Source: Helicobacter rappini (lineage in GTDB: Bacteria; Campylobacterota; Campylobacteria; Campylobacterales; Helicobacteraceae). From it: a stretch of 51,078 bases of DNA. Within the stretch, counting starts at the first letter, position 1. Every line of letters begins with the position of its first letter. The position numbers and the translations under genes were made by a program. The notes below the pieces were generated by a model, which saw only the letters and a program-made list of their open reading frames with translations, ran no database searches and was not told the DNA's origin. Location: positions 1 through 51,078 of the forward strand of contig NZ_FZPK01000019.1 of assembly GCF_900198625.1 (NCBI RefSeq), given 5' to 3'. Of this stretch, positions 18,795-27,972 are shown one piece after another.

Positions 18795-19244
18795 TTAACC
18801 CTCATTCAAGATTCGAGTATTTGCAGAATCTAAAATACATTCATAGAGATTCAAAGTATCTTTAAGCGACCAGTTAATCTCATGCCAAAAAAGATTCCCA
18901 AGAGAGTTATTCTTAAAAGCTACAAGATTAATATGTGTCGCACCCTCTTCTTTTAACCTCTCTTTCACAAATGCCACCATACCTTTGCCGATTTGCTTAT
19001 GGCGATATTCCTTTTGCACGCACACATGATAGAGATATGCACACCGCCCATCATAGCCGCATAATATGCTACCTACAATCTTATTATCACAGATAGCTAC
19101 TACATTTGTATTTGGATTTTTTGTAAGAAATTTTTGCATACCTTCATAGGAATCATCAATAGTGCGGATATAAAATCCCTCAATGCTTTTCCAAAGTTTC
19201 AGCACTAAATCATAATCCTGTATAGTCATAACTCGCAGTTTCAT
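18795..19244 (-). CDS. GNAT family N-acetyltransferase
   Basis: A 149-residue acetyl-CoA-dependent acetyltransferase. The acetyl-CoA loop is visible as VCVQKEYRHKQIGKGMV (Q/RxxGxG/A pattern), preceded by the beta strand AYLYH and followed by INLVAFKNNSLGNLFW, where acetylation substrates usually sit. The N-terminus MTIQDYDLVLKLWKSIEG matches the YpeA-like subgroup. The substrate cannot be deduced. It has its own start site (GAAAGTG before the ATG) and is not obviously in an operon. Confidence 0.82.
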   Translation of the reverse strand: MKLRVMTIQDYDLVLKLWKSIEGFYIRTIDDSYEGMQKFLTKNPNTNVVAICDNKIVGSILCGYDGRCAYLYHVCVQKEYRHKQIGKGMVAFVKERLKEEGATHINLVAFKNNSLGNLFWHEINWSLKDTLNLYECILDSANTRILNEG

Positions 19245-19315
19245 AGCACACTTTCTTCATTAAAAATAAGCGTGAATTATAACAAAATTTATCATGCAAT
19301 AAGATTAGTTTTCCA

Positions 19316-20155
19316 TCAAACACCACGAAAAGTGCAATTTTTACATAATGGTGCTAAATCCTTATGCGTCCTTAGTGAATCTTGTATATTTTTCATATCT
19401 TTGGAATATAGAATCTCACTAAAATCCTGTGTGTTAAAATCACCAAGTGGCATTTTTGCACTTGCATCAATACAGCATGGGACAACCTTGCCATTTGCAA
19501 GTATTGCAAGCTGCTTTATCGCCCCAAAGCAATAAGGCGTATTTGGATAAATCTGCACATTTGCAATCTTAGAATCTTTTTGCAAAGCAGTCCATGTAAA
19601 AGATTTATGAAATCGCAAGAAAAAATTCTTGGCTAAACGCAAACGCCTTTTTTCTGTCTGTAAAATCGCATTTGGGAATCTTTGCAAAAAATATGTGTAG
19701 TCATACTTCCCAAAAAGTCGCAGATTGATATAAAGATTCGGGGCGTGTGTTTTTGCATACTCATAAAAGGCAAGGATTGTATCAAAATATTTTTCCATCT
19801 CTTTTCTTAAATGTTTATTATCAAACAGGGCATCAAGCGAAAAGCTAACTTGATGTATATGCTTTTGTGTTAATAATGAAAAATGCTCTTTTTTCAAAAA
19901 CGCACCACTACTCACAATATCAAACCTTACTTTATAATACGCCCCAATATCAATGTATGCAGATAGATTATCCACACAGAGCGGATCGCCTAATACATGC
20001 AGACTTACAAGCCTTGTATGATTGGCAATCTGTGATATGATTTTTTCAAATAAAGCTAGCGGCATAATGCCTCTTATTGCCTTTTTTGGCGTGCAAAAAG
20101 AGCAAGATAGCTTACAAATATCAGTAATTTCAACATAAATTTTATGGAATTTCAT
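19316..20155 (-). CDS. Radical SAM/SPASM enzyme
   Basis: A 279-residue radical SAM protein. The 4Fe-4S cluster cysteines are in CKLSCSFC (CxxxCxxC) near residue 14. A C-terminal SPASM-type region carries further Cys in PYCFGA, KVVPCCIDASAKM and LAPLCKNCTFRG, so at least one auxiliary cluster is likely. Such proteins modify peptides or tRNA or mature other enzymes. No precursor peptide gene is visible nearby, and similar stand-alone proteins are common in Helicobacter. Divergent from pstS, with about 195 bases between the starts. Confidence 0.82.
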   Translation of the reverse strand: MKFHKIYVEITDICKLSCSFCTPKKAIRGIMPLALFEKIISQIANHTRLVSLHVLGDPLCVDNLSAYIDIGAYYKVRFDIVSSGAFLKKEHFSLLTQKHIHQVSFSLDALFDNKHLRKEMEKYFDTILAFYEYAKTHAPNLYINLRLFGKYDYTYFLQRFPNAILQTEKRRLRLAKNFFLRFHKSFTWTALQKDSKIANVQIYPNTPYCFGAIKQLAILANGKVVPCCIDASAKMPLGDFNTQDFSEILYSKDMKNIQDSLRTHKDLAPLCKNCTFRGV

Positions 20156-20350
20156 ATATTTACCTGCTTCAATATATCTTTGGAATAAATTGTGTTGGAA
20201 TTATACTTTATTGTGGATTGTTGGGAATATATAATCATCAATAAATACATAGAATCACAAATCAATTTTACTAAAAATTTACATTCTTTATTTTGCAACT
20301 TTACAAGCTATATCTATACTTGCAGCACATTTTATTTGAAAGGATTTTTT

Positions 20351-21181
20351 ATGATGAAAAAGTGTATATTAGGGCTTGTGGCAGGCTTAACTCTTGGTGC
20401 AAATATAGCTATGGCAGCAGAGAATATTTACCCTATTTCAAGGGAAATGGGATCTGGAACTCGTGGTGCTTTTACTGAAATCTTTGGGATTCAAAAAGAA
20501 TTAAAAGGTAAGAAAATCGATGCTACCACAACGAAAGCAGAGGTTACAAACTCAACGGGTGTCATGATGACAACGGTGGCAAACTCTAAAAATGCTATTG
20601 GTTACATATCGCTTGGCTCACTGAATGACACTGTGAAGGCAATAAGTGTTGAAGGTGTTATGCCAAGTGTTGAAAACATTAATAATAAGAGTTATAAAAT
20701 CTCTCGTCCATTTAATGTGGTAATCAAGAAAAGCAATCCACTCATTGAAGACTTTTTAGCATATAGCATTAATGCGAAAGCAATCATTGAAAAGTCTGGC
20801 TACATTGCGACAAAAACTAAAAAATTTGTGAGTAAAAAACCTAAAGGAAAGCTTGTAATAGCTGGTTCTAGCTCTATCACACCACTTATGGAAAAGCTTG
20901 TAGAATCTTATAAAAGTGTCAATCCAAATGTAGTGATTGAGATTCAGCAATCAGATTCTACAACAGGTGTAAATGTTGTGGTAGAGGGTATCGCAGATAT
21001 AGGTATGGTATCTCGTGAGGTAAAAGAAGCGGAGTTAAAAAAGGGCATTAGTGTGCGTGTATTAGCGATTGATGGTTTAGCTATTATTGTAAATAAGGCA
21101 AATCCTATCACAAATATCACAAAAGATAGCGTGTATAAGATTTTCACAGGTGAAATGACGACTTGGGATCAAGTGAAATAA
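20351..21181 (+). CDS. pstS: Circularly permuted PstS-like phosphate-binding protein
   Basis: A secreted phosphate-binding protein of 276 residues with the two halves in reversed order. After the signal peptide (to about residue 23, ending NIAMAA) comes the stretch that normally forms the C-terminal half of PstS: ISREMGSGTRGAF, ATTTKAEVTNSTGVMM, AIGYISLGSLNDTVKA and YKISRPFNVVI. From about residue 170 the normal N-terminal half follows: KLVIAGSSSITPLMEKL, IQQSDSTTGVNVVVEGIADIG and TKDSVYKIFTGEMTTW, where the protein ends. All usual phosphate-contact motifs (GSSS, SREMGSGTR) are kept. I recall the same arrangement in Clostridia-type proteins, which suggests transfer. The start at 20351 has AAAGGA upstream; a second ATG follows at 20354. 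Confidence 0.85.
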   Translation: MMKKCILGLVAGLTLGANIAMAAENIYPISREMGSGTRGAFTEIFGIQKELKGKKIDATTTKAEVTNSTGVMMTTVANSKNAIGYISLGSLNDTVKAISVEGVMPSVENINNKSYKISRPFNVVIKKSNPLIEDFLAYSINAKAIIEKSGYIATKTKKFVSKKPKGKLVIAGSSSITPLMEKLVESYKSVNPNVVIEIQQSDSTTGVNVVVEGIADIGMVSREVKEAELKKGISVRVLAIDGLAIIVNKANPITNITKDSVYKIFTGEMTTWDQVK

Positions 21182-21576
21182 TGAGATTAATCTCATGAGT
21201 TGTGGTGTAGGATTTGGGTTGCTTTAGAATCTAGCTTAGATTCTAAGAGAGATTTTGATCAACATTCACAATAGCAAAAAAGATTTAGATTTTTACTATT
21301 TTATCTCTACGCCATGCAACCACCAATAAGGGATTAGAATCTGTAATCTAAAACAAATTGTCATGTTGAATGTAGTGAAATGTTTCACATTGTATAATTT
21401 AAAAGAGATATTTCAGCTATGACTCAATATGACAAGAATTTATCCTTAAGTTAAGTAGGCAAAGAATTCATCACAAAGAGTAAAGATTCTTAAAACAACA
21501 CTTATTGCAACAAAGTTTTGTTTTAAGAATCTAAACACAACACTAAGCTTTATTATAAAGATTCTAAAGGAAATAA
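21182..21576. repeat. Spacer with two perfect palindromes between pstS and pstC
   Basis: Nearly 400 bases without a gene separate pstS from pstC. Directly at the pstS stop lies the palindrome ATGAGATTAATCTCAT (21181-21196). A second inverted repeat, arms TTAGAATCTA and TAGATTCTAA with a three-base loop, lies at 21224-21246. Either could slow or end transcription, giving more PstS than PstC. The rest is AT-rich; I found no open frame or RNA. Confidence 0.6.
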
Positions 21577-22422
21577 ATGCTTAAAGAAAGATTTTTTCAC
21601 ACTTTATTTGCACTTTGTGCGATGGGATCTATTTTTGCAGTTTGTGCGATTTGCTTTTTCTTATTTGCAAATGCAATCCCTACGATGAAGCAGATTGGCT
21701 TTATGGACTTTATATTCGGGCTAGATTGGTATCCAGAACAGGAATTTTTTGGAATTTTCCCCATGATTATAGGCAGTCTGTGTGTAACCGCTCTTGCTAT
21801 CCTTTTTGGCGTTCCGCTTGGGATTTTTAGTGCGGTTTATTTATCGCAGTTTTGTCCAAAAGGTCCAAAAAAGTATCTCATCATGGCGGTTGAGTTGCTT
21901 GGGGCTATCCCATCTGTTGTGTATGGATTCTTTGGTTTAGTGATTATTGTGCCGCTACTTGCTGGTATATTTGATGGCATACCGGGCAAAAGTGTATTGG
22001 CGGCGTCTTTCATTCTTACCATTATGATATTGCCTACGATCATTCTTGTATCAAAGGCTGCGATAGATTCTGTGCCAACAAGCTATTATGAAGGGGCGTT
22101 AGCGCTTGGAGCTAGTAGTGAAAGAAGTGTGTTTTTTGCGGTTTTACCTGCGGCTAAATCAGGCATTCTAGCATCAGTTATACTTGGCGTTGGTAGGGCT
22201 ATTGGCGAGGCTATGGCTGTTATTATGGTTGCTGGGAATCAGGTGCAGCTTCCAAGTAGTGTGCTTGATGGTGTAAGGACATTAACGACAAATATCGTGC
22301 TTGAGATGAGCTATGCAGAAGGCTTACATAGAGAAGTATTAATCGCAAATGCTGTCGTGTTATTTGTATTTATCTTGCTGATAAATGTATGTTTCAATCT
22401 TATTAAAAAAGAGAAGATTTAG
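21577..22422 (+). CDS. pstC: Phosphate ABC transporter permease PstC
   Basis: Inner-membrane permease of 281 residues with about six membrane helices. The conserved cytoplasmic loop (EAA motif) reads YYEGALALGASSERSVFFAVLP, then GVGRAIGEAMAVIMVAGN, typical of PstC. The DWYPEQEFFGIFPMIIGSL segment is also a PstC mark. AAAGGAAAT precedes the ATG. It should pair with PstA and the ATPase PstB, but neither gene follows; the next gene is on the other strand. Together with the permuted PstS it looks like an incomplete or split operon. Confidence 0.9.
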   Translation: MLKERFFHTLFALCAMGSIFAVCAICFFLFANAIPTMKQIGFMDFIFGLDWYPEQEFFGIFPMIIGSLCVTALAILFGVPLGIFSAVYLSQFCPKGPKKYLIMAVELLGAIPSVVYGFFGLVIIVPLLAGIFDGIPGKSVLAASFILTIMILPTIILVSKAAIDSVPTSYYEGALALGASSERSVFFAVLPAAKSGILASVILGVGRAIGEAMAVIMVAGNQVQLPSSVLDGVRTLTTNIVLEMSYAEGLHREVLIANAVVLFVFILLINVCFNLIKKEKI

Positions 22423-22632
22423 AATCTTTGCTTATTTACTCTATCTATTTTTGCTTAAGTGTGGAATAAATGAGCTTTCTAATATGTCATATTGGGGTTT
22501 AACATACATGCTTGCTTTTAGAAAGCAATATTAAATTCACTTTGAGAAATTTTACAAACCCTTTAAACAGATAAGAATATAAAAGAGATTTTTTAGGCAT
22601 CACTAACCTTAAGTTGCGGTTCTAAATACAGC

Positions 22633-22839
22633 TTATTTATCAAAAACTTTCTTCGTAATTGTAAATATAGAATCTAATCCCGCACTTAACATATTGCTAT
22701 GAGTTTTCATTAATGCGTTACATTTGGGACAAATTATAGCCGCAATATCTTCAGCACCAAAACAATCACTTTTTGCTTGATGGTATTTCACATGTCCGCA
22801 TTTTTTACATACATAAAATACAGGTCTTGGTTGTATCAT
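22633..22839 (-). CDS. Small zinc-ribbon protein
   Basis: A 68-residue protein starting MIQPRPVFYVCKKCGHV. Two Cys pairs, CKKC and CPKC, about 29 residues apart, form a zinc ribbon. The ATG at 22837-22839 is preferred because GGAG lies seven bases upstream; a longer in-frame start at 22896 lacks such a site. Function unknown; similar small ribbons are found in Helicobacter. It is followed on the same strand by nothing close, and lies downstream of feoA. Confidence 0.68.
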   Translation of the reverse strand: MIQPRPVFYVCKKCGHVKYHQAKSDCFGAEDIAAIICPKCNALMKTHSNMLSAGLDSIFTITKKVFDK

Positions 22840-22928
22840 AATAATGCTCCAGAAAGTTATTTTGATAGAGTATTTGATAAGTGATTCTAGTTTCATTTTA
22901 TATGGTATTCAATATGAATTAAATAATT

Positions 22929-23156
22929 TTATATTTTTTCAATTTCAATTAATTCCGCTTCACTCTTTCGCAGTGCCACTTGTGTGCCATTCACATATAC
23001 ACTATAAGTGTGTTGCCACATTGAGACATATCCAAGTCGCACAGAAGCCCCTTCATAAATACCTAGAGAATGCAGTCTTTGTGCGAGTAGATTCTGCATA
23101 TTACATACAGATTTTATCCTATATGTTTCATTATGTTGCATATCAAGCAAAGTCAT
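22929..23156 (-). CDS. feoA: FeoA-like ferrous iron transport protein
   Basis: A 75-residue SH3-like domain protein. The sequence RLHSLGIYEGASVRLGYV matches the core of FeoA (LxxLGxxxGxxV), followed by the second half VNGTQVALRKSEAELI. In other bacteria FeoA helps FeoB import Fe2+. I placed the start at the ATG at 23154-23156 (MTLLDMQHNETYRI); the longer in-frame extension is hydrophobic and not usual. feoB is not next to it, as in many Helicobacter genomes. Confidence 0.78.
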   Translation of the reverse strand: MTLLDMQHNETYRIKSVCNMQNLLAQRLHSLGIYEGASVRLGYVSMWQHTYSVYVNGTQVALRKSEAELIEIEKI

Positions 23157-23319
23157 AATCACCACCACAATAATGTCTATTTTCAAAGTAAAAACTCTGT
23201 AAAATAGTAACATAAAAATATAAATTCGCAATCTTTATGCTACAATTTCGTTTTTAAGGTTACAATAAGCAATGAGACCTTGTTAGTGATGATGCCAGAG
23301 CGATTTATAAGGAAATATT

Positions 23320-24420
23320 ATGAAATTTCACCAGCATATCTCTGTTTTGCCTACTTATGAAGTTGGAAAACCACTAGAGCTTGTTATGCGTGATTACAAT
23401 ATTGAGCCACAAAATATTATTAAGCTTGGTAGCAATGAAAATCCGCTAGGCACATCGCCGCTTGCAAAGGAAGCAATCCTTGAGAATGCGTGTAATGCAT
23501 ATATATATCCCGATGATTCTTACTATGAGCTTAAAGAATCTCTAGCAAAAAAATATGATATAGAAAGCAATCAAATCATTATTGGTAGTGGTAGCGACCA
23601 AATAATTGAGTTTTGCATACATGCAATTTGTGATAAAAATACTAAGGTGCTTATGGCAAAAACGACTTTTGCAATGTATGCTATCTATGCAAAGCATTGC
23701 AATGCTACTATTTTACGCACACCTGATTTTTTTCATAATCTAGATTCTATGTTGCAATATTATGAAGCACATAAGCCTAGCATAATCTTTCTATGTACGC
23801 CAAATAATCCGCTTGGAGAAGCGTTGCCTAAATCTCAAGTGATTGATTTTTTAAAAAAAATTGATAGAGAGAGTCTTGTAGTCCTAGATTGTGCATATAT
23901 GGAGTATTGTGCGTATAAAGATTCTAATTATGCGATTAGTCCTAAGGATATTATAGATTTTCCAAATGTAATTTATCTGGGGACTTTTTCTAAAATATAT
24001 GGACTAGGTGGTATGCGTGTTGGATATGGTATCGCAAATAAGACTATAATTGACACATTAAATAAGATAAGACCACCTTTTAATATCACGACTTTAAGTC
24101 TTAAAGCCGCTAGTGCTAGTCTTTTTGATGAAGAGTTTTTGCAAGATTCTGTTAAGAATAATTTTAGTGAAATGGAGAAATACAAGCAATTTGCAAAGCA
24201 ATATGAGATTGATATTTTGGAATCTTATGCAAATTTTGTTACTTTTATATTGCATAATAAGTTAAATTCTACTAAAATAAGCAATTTATTATTACGGCAA
24301 GGAATTGTTGTGCGAGATTTGGCAAGTTACGGACTTAATGCCGTGCGGATTACGATTGGAATCTCACAGCAAAATGACATTGTCATACAAAAATTAACAG
24401 ATATACTACAAGATTTATAA
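23320..24420 (+). CDS. hisC: Histidinol-phosphate aminotransferase HisC
   Basis: A 366-residue cytoplasmic PLP enzyme converting imidazole acetol phosphate to histidinol phosphate. Family marks are IKLGSNENPLG near the start, CTPNNPLGEAL, LDCAYMEY and the PLP lysine in LGTFSKIYGLGGMRVGYG. Length is normal and there is no export signal, unlike the paralogue at 9039. The ribosome site TAAGGA lies upstream and a TACAAT box at about 23240 may be the promoter. fliF starts 21 bases after the stop, so the flagellar genes are probably read from here. hisA lies at the other end of the same run. Confidence 0.92.
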   Translation: MKFHQHISVLPTYEVGKPLELVMRDYNIEPQNIIKLGSNENPLGTSPLAKEAILENACNAYIYPDDSYYELKESLAKKYDIESNQIIIGSGSDQIIEFCIHAICDKNTKVLMAKTTFAMYAIYAKHCNATILRTPDFFHNLDSMLQYYEAHKPSIIFLCTPNNPLGEALPKSQVIDFLKKIDRESLVVLDCAYMEYCAYKDSNYAISPKDIIDFPNVIYLGTFSKIYGLGGMRVGYGIANKTIIDTLNKIRPPFNITTLSLKAASASLFDEEFLQDSVKNNFSEMEKYKQFAKQYEIDILESYANFVTFILHNKLNSTKISNLLLRQGIVVRDLASYGLNAVRITIGISQQNDIVIQKLTDILQDL

Positions 24421-24441
24421 ATATTTTAAGGAAGGTGAGTT

Positions 24442-26133
24442 TTGGATTTTAAAGCGATATTTACGCAGTTACAAAATTTAATTAAAAAATTAAATCGAAA
24501 ACAACAAATTGTTATTCTTGTAACTGTTGTTGTTTTTGTTGCTTTTTTATCATATCTCATTGTATCCTCTCTAGGTTCAAAGAAAGGGGATAGCGTCGAT
24601 GGTTTTGGGATTCTCTTTTCAGCTGAGAATCCAGCAGATGCAGGGTCTGCGATAAGCTATCTTAAGCAGCAAAATATCCCCTATAAAATGATTAATGACA
24701 ACACTATTGCAGTGCCACAAGACCAAGTCTTTGTTTTGCGTAATGAGCTTGCTGCACAGGGCATTATAAAAGGCAGGGTTGATTATGATATTTTTAATGA
24801 AAATAGCTTTGGTGCAACACAAAGTGAATTTGATGTTAAAAAACTGCGTGCAATTAAGGGACAATTAGAAAAGACATTAATGGCATTAGCCCCCATACAA
24901 GATGCAAGAGTTGAGATTGCAGAACCAAAAGATGATGTATTTGTAAAAACTCGTGCTGTGCCTAGTGCAAGTGTAGCATTAACGCTTAGAGATGGCATGA
25001 CACTCACACAGAATCAAATCTTTGGTATTCAAAACCTTATTGCAAATTCATTCAATGGACTTAAACCAGAAAATGTTATCATGGTGGATCAATATGGTAA
25101 TCCACTAAATAAACGCGATGAAGCAACCATTGAAAACGAACAAGCGTTTAAAAACTTTGCTTATAAGGTGCAGGCAGAACAAGAGATTGCAAATAAGATT
25201 AGACAATCATTAAGCAGGCTTGCTGGTGGCACAGACAGAATGACTGTGAGTGTGAATCTAGATTATGATTTTGGTAAGCAAGAAAGTACGGAAGAAATAT
25301 ATAGCAAAGAATCTGCTGTTGCAAGTGAGTCGGGTAAAGAGATAGAGAGAAAGGGACTTGCACCAAAAGATCCGGGTGGCGTCCCGGGTGTTATTAATAA
25401 CATTGCTGAAGTTAAAGACTTAGATTCCAATAATAGAGAAGAGTATAGAGAAAGTCAGTTTGTTAAAAACTATATGCCCGATAAAAAGACAACGACTATG
25501 CGATTGCAAACCCCCCAACTTAAACGCATGACTGTTGGTGTTGTGATTGATGGGACTTATACTGAAGAGACAAATGAAGAAACGGGCTTTATTACAATGA
25601 AATATACCCCAAGAAGCCCAGAAGAGCTTGCAGAGATTAAAAAAATTGTCGAAGCAAGTTCAGGTTATGATGAAAGTCGTAATGATATTGTAAGCGTTAT
25701 TGCTGGGCAGCTTAATGCTATTGGTTCTGGCACACCACCATTAACAAACTTTGAAAAAGTAGCCCAAGCGGTTGAAAAATATCTCGGTCCATTTATGCCG
25801 TTACTACGATATGTGCTTGTTGTTATCGTGCTATTCTTCTTCTATAAAAAGGTTATTGCACCATTTGCGGAGCGTATGCTTGAAGTGCATGAAGAAGAGG
25901 AGACAGAGAAACAACCGCTATTTGACTTTGATGATGATGATGATACACTAAACAGAGCGAATGAAATGCGTAAAAGAGTGGAAGAGCAGCTTGGCATTGG
26001 CGGTGGATTCAACGAAGATGCTGTAAAATATGATGTGTTGTTAGAAAAAATCAAAGAAGCAGTGAGAACGAAACCAGATGAGATAGCAGGTTTATTTCAA
26101 GCACTCATACGCGATGAAATCGAAATGAAATAA
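24442..26133 (+). CDS. fliF: Flagellar MS-ring protein FliF
   Basis: Structural protein of 563 residues that forms the membrane ring of the flagellar motor. A membrane helix lies near residues 23-45 and a second near 455-475 (PLLRYVLVVIVLFFFYK). Between them are ring-building domains with EKTLMALAPIQDARVEIA and PSASVALTLRDGMTL, typical of the secretin-like YscJ/FliF fold. The C-terminal tail is acidic, as expected for the FliG-binding part. The start is a TTG at 24442 with AAGGAAGGTGAG upstream. First gene of fliF-fliG-fliH. Confidence 0.95.
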   Translation: MDFKAIFTQLQNLIKKLNRKQQIVILVTVVVFVAFLSYLIVSSLGSKKGDSVDGFGILFSAENPADAGSAISYLKQQNIPYKMINDNTIAVPQDQVFVLRNELAAQGIIKGRVDYDIFNENSFGATQSEFDVKKLRAIKGQLEKTLMALAPIQDARVEIAEPKDDVFVKTRAVPSASVALTLRDGMTLTQNQIFGIQNLIANSFNGLKPENVIMVDQYGNPLNKRDEATIENEQAFKNFAYKVQAEQEIANKIRQSLSRLAGGTDRMTVSVNLDYDFGKQESTEEIYSKESAVASESGKEIERKGLAPKDPGGVPGVINNIAEVKDLDSNNREEYRESQFVKNYMPDKKTTTMRLQTPQLKRMTVGVVIDGTYTEETNEETGFITMKYTPRSPEELAEIKKIVEASSGYDESRNDIVSVIAGQLNAIGSGTPPLTNFEKVAQAVEKYLGPFMPLLRYVLVVIVLFFFYKKVIAPFAERMLEVHEEEETEKQPLFDFDDDDDTLNRANEMRKRVEEQLGIGGGFNEDAVKYDVLLEKIKEAVRTKPDEIAGLFQALIRDEIEMK

Positions 26134-26142
26134 GGGGCAAAA

Positions 26143-27174
26143 ATGGCAATGACCTTAACTCCAAAGCAACGAGCTCAATATGATGAACTCTCTATGTCTG
26201 AAAAAGTAGCAATTCTACTCATTCAAGTTGGTGAAGAAATCACAAGCGAAGTATTCCATCATTTGGATATAGAATCTATTACTGAAATCAGTAAGCATAT
26301 TATGCAATTAGGTGGCACAGACAAGGCTGTGGGTGCTGCTGTATTGGAAGAGTTTTACACTATATTGCAGTCTAATCAATATATTAATTCTGGCGGTGTT
26401 GATTATGCAAGAGAATTGCTTATTAAAACACTTGGACCAGATATTGCAAAGAGAGTGCTTGATAAACTTGCAAAAACTATGCAATCTACCAAGAATTTTG
26501 GTTATTTGGATAAGGTAAAGCCGCAACAACTTGCAGACTTTATTGTAAATGAGCACCCGCAGACAATAGCCCTAATTCTAGCACATATGGATTCTGGTGG
26601 TGCAGCAGAAACTTTGGGCTTTTTTACAGATGAGCTGCGTGCGGAAATTTCTATCCGTATGGCAAACTTAGGGGATATTTCACCTTCTGTTGTAAAAAGA
26701 GTTTCAGCAGTGCTAGAGCAACAAGTAGAATCTCTTACAAGCTATAAAGTCGAAGTTGGTGGTCCTCGTGCTGTTGCTGAAATGTTTAACCGCATGGGAC
26801 AAAAAACCGCAAAAGCTACATTGGCACAGATAGAGCAAAGAGACGAGCAGCTTGCCAATGAGATTAAAGAAATGATGTTTACTTTTGAAGATATGATTAA
26901 GCTTGATAAGTCCGCTATCATTGAGATTCTAAAAGTTGCAGATAAGAAGGATTTAGCATTGGCATTGAAATCAAGTGCCGATGAATTGAAGCAGAAGTTT
27001 ATGAGTAATATGAGTTCGAGAGCAAGTGAGCAGTTTGCTGAAGAGATTCAGTTTTTAGGTGCGGTTAAAGTGCGTGATATAGAAGCGGCACAAAGAAAGA
27101 TTATTGAGATAGTTCAAAATCTATCAGAACAAGGCTTAATACAATTAGGAGAACAAGACGATGTTATCTCGTAA
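26143..27174 (+). CDS. fliG: Flagellar motor switch protein FliG
   Basis: A 343-residue C-ring protein coupling torque from the stator to the rotor. Middle-domain marks are EHPQTIALILAHMDS, with the EHPQ motif, and MANLGDISPSVVKRV. The C-terminal domain FTFEDMIKLDKSAIIEIL contains the charged helix that contacts MotA. It begins nine bases after fliF and its last 14 bases overlap the start of fliH. Confidence 0.95.
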   Translation: MAMTLTPKQRAQYDELSMSEKVAILLIQVGEEITSEVFHHLDIESITEISKHIMQLGGTDKAVGAAVLEEFYTILQSNQYINSGGVDYARELLIKTLGPDIAKRVLDKLAKTMQSTKNFGYLDKVKPQQLADFIVNEHPQTIALILAHMDSGGAAETLGFFTDELRAEISIRMANLGDISPSVVKRVSAVLEQQVESLTSYKVEVGGPRAVAEMFNRMGQKTAKATLAQIEQRDEQLANEIKEMMFTFEDMIKLDKSAIIEILKVADKKDLALALKSSADELKQKFMSNMSSRASEQFAEEIQFLGAVKVRDIEAAQRKIIEIVQNLSEQGLIQLGEQDDVIS

Positions 27175-27955
27175 TCACAATCTCATACAAGATGAACAAA
27201 AAGGTGATCACTCAATCAATAAATATGAGTTTAAAGCTATTGTGCCTTTAGAGATTCAGACAAATACAGATTCCACTGAAAATACAACCGATGAGCAAAA
27301 TGTAGAGCAAGTGAATGCATATCGTCCGCCAACTATGAACTCTTTAGAAAAGGAATTAATCGAAAAGCTATTGCATAAAAGTGATGAGTTATCCGGGAAT
27401 CTTGCAAAGCTTGAAATGCAGTTTGAAAAAAATCAAGTAAGCATGCAAGAAACACTTGAAAAAACAAGCGATGAGTCATATAAAAGGGGATTTGAAGAGG
27501 GAAAAAATGAAGCAAAACAAGCAATGGAAGCAGAGATACAAGCAGAGCGTGAAAAGATAGTGCAATCATTGATCACTTTAGAAAATACACTAAAACAATC
27601 ACAAATCCATCTTGAAGCCCTTGAAAAAGAGTTAAGTTCTATTGCTATTGATATGGCAAAAGAAGTTATAGTAAAAGAAATTGAGGAAAATTCACAGCGG
27701 GTTGCTTTGGAACTTACAAGATCTTTACTATCAAATATTATGGAAGCAACACAAATTGGTATTAAGGTCAATCCTATTGATTATGTATATTTGAAGGAAA
27801 ATCTAAAGGATAAAGAAAAAATACAGATTGAAGCGGATAATGCCATTTCTCGCGGTGGCGTTGTTATCTCATCAAATCTTGGTAATCTCGATGGAAATGT
27901 AATGTCTCGCTATAAGATGCTGAAGCAATCAGTGTTGGATAATTTAAATGATTAG
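27161..27955 (+). CDS. fliH: Flagellar export protein FliH
   Basis: A 264-residue regulator of the flagellar export ATPase FliI. It is highly charged with a long coiled coil (residues about 60-160) containing YKRGFEEGKNEAKQAMEAE, the GxxxG/A-like repeat region of FliH. The C-terminal domain (SIAIDMAKEVIVKEIEEN, then DNAISRGGVVISSNLGNLDG) matches the family end, which binds FliI. The start at 27161 overlaps fliG by 14 bases, as in other Helicobacter. Confidence 0.85.
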   Translation: MLSRNHNLIQDEQKGDHSINKYEFKAIVPLEIQTNTDSTENTTDEQNVEQVNAYRPPTMNSLEKELIEKLLHKSDELSGNLAKLEMQFEKNQVSMQETLEKTSDESYKRGFEEGKNEAKQAMEAEIQAEREKIVQSLITLENTLKQSQIHLEALEKELSSIAIDMAKEVIVKEIEENSQRVALELTRSLLSNIMEATQIGIKVNPIDYVYLKENLKDKEKIQIEADNAISRGGVVISSNLGNLDGNVMSRYKMLKQSVLDNLND

Positions 27956-27972
27956 AATCTAGGATAAAAATC

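Noticed and set aside
21380-21395. GTTTCAC-like sequence as a parS site
   Set aside because: Only a half-site is present, without the inverted second half expected for parS.
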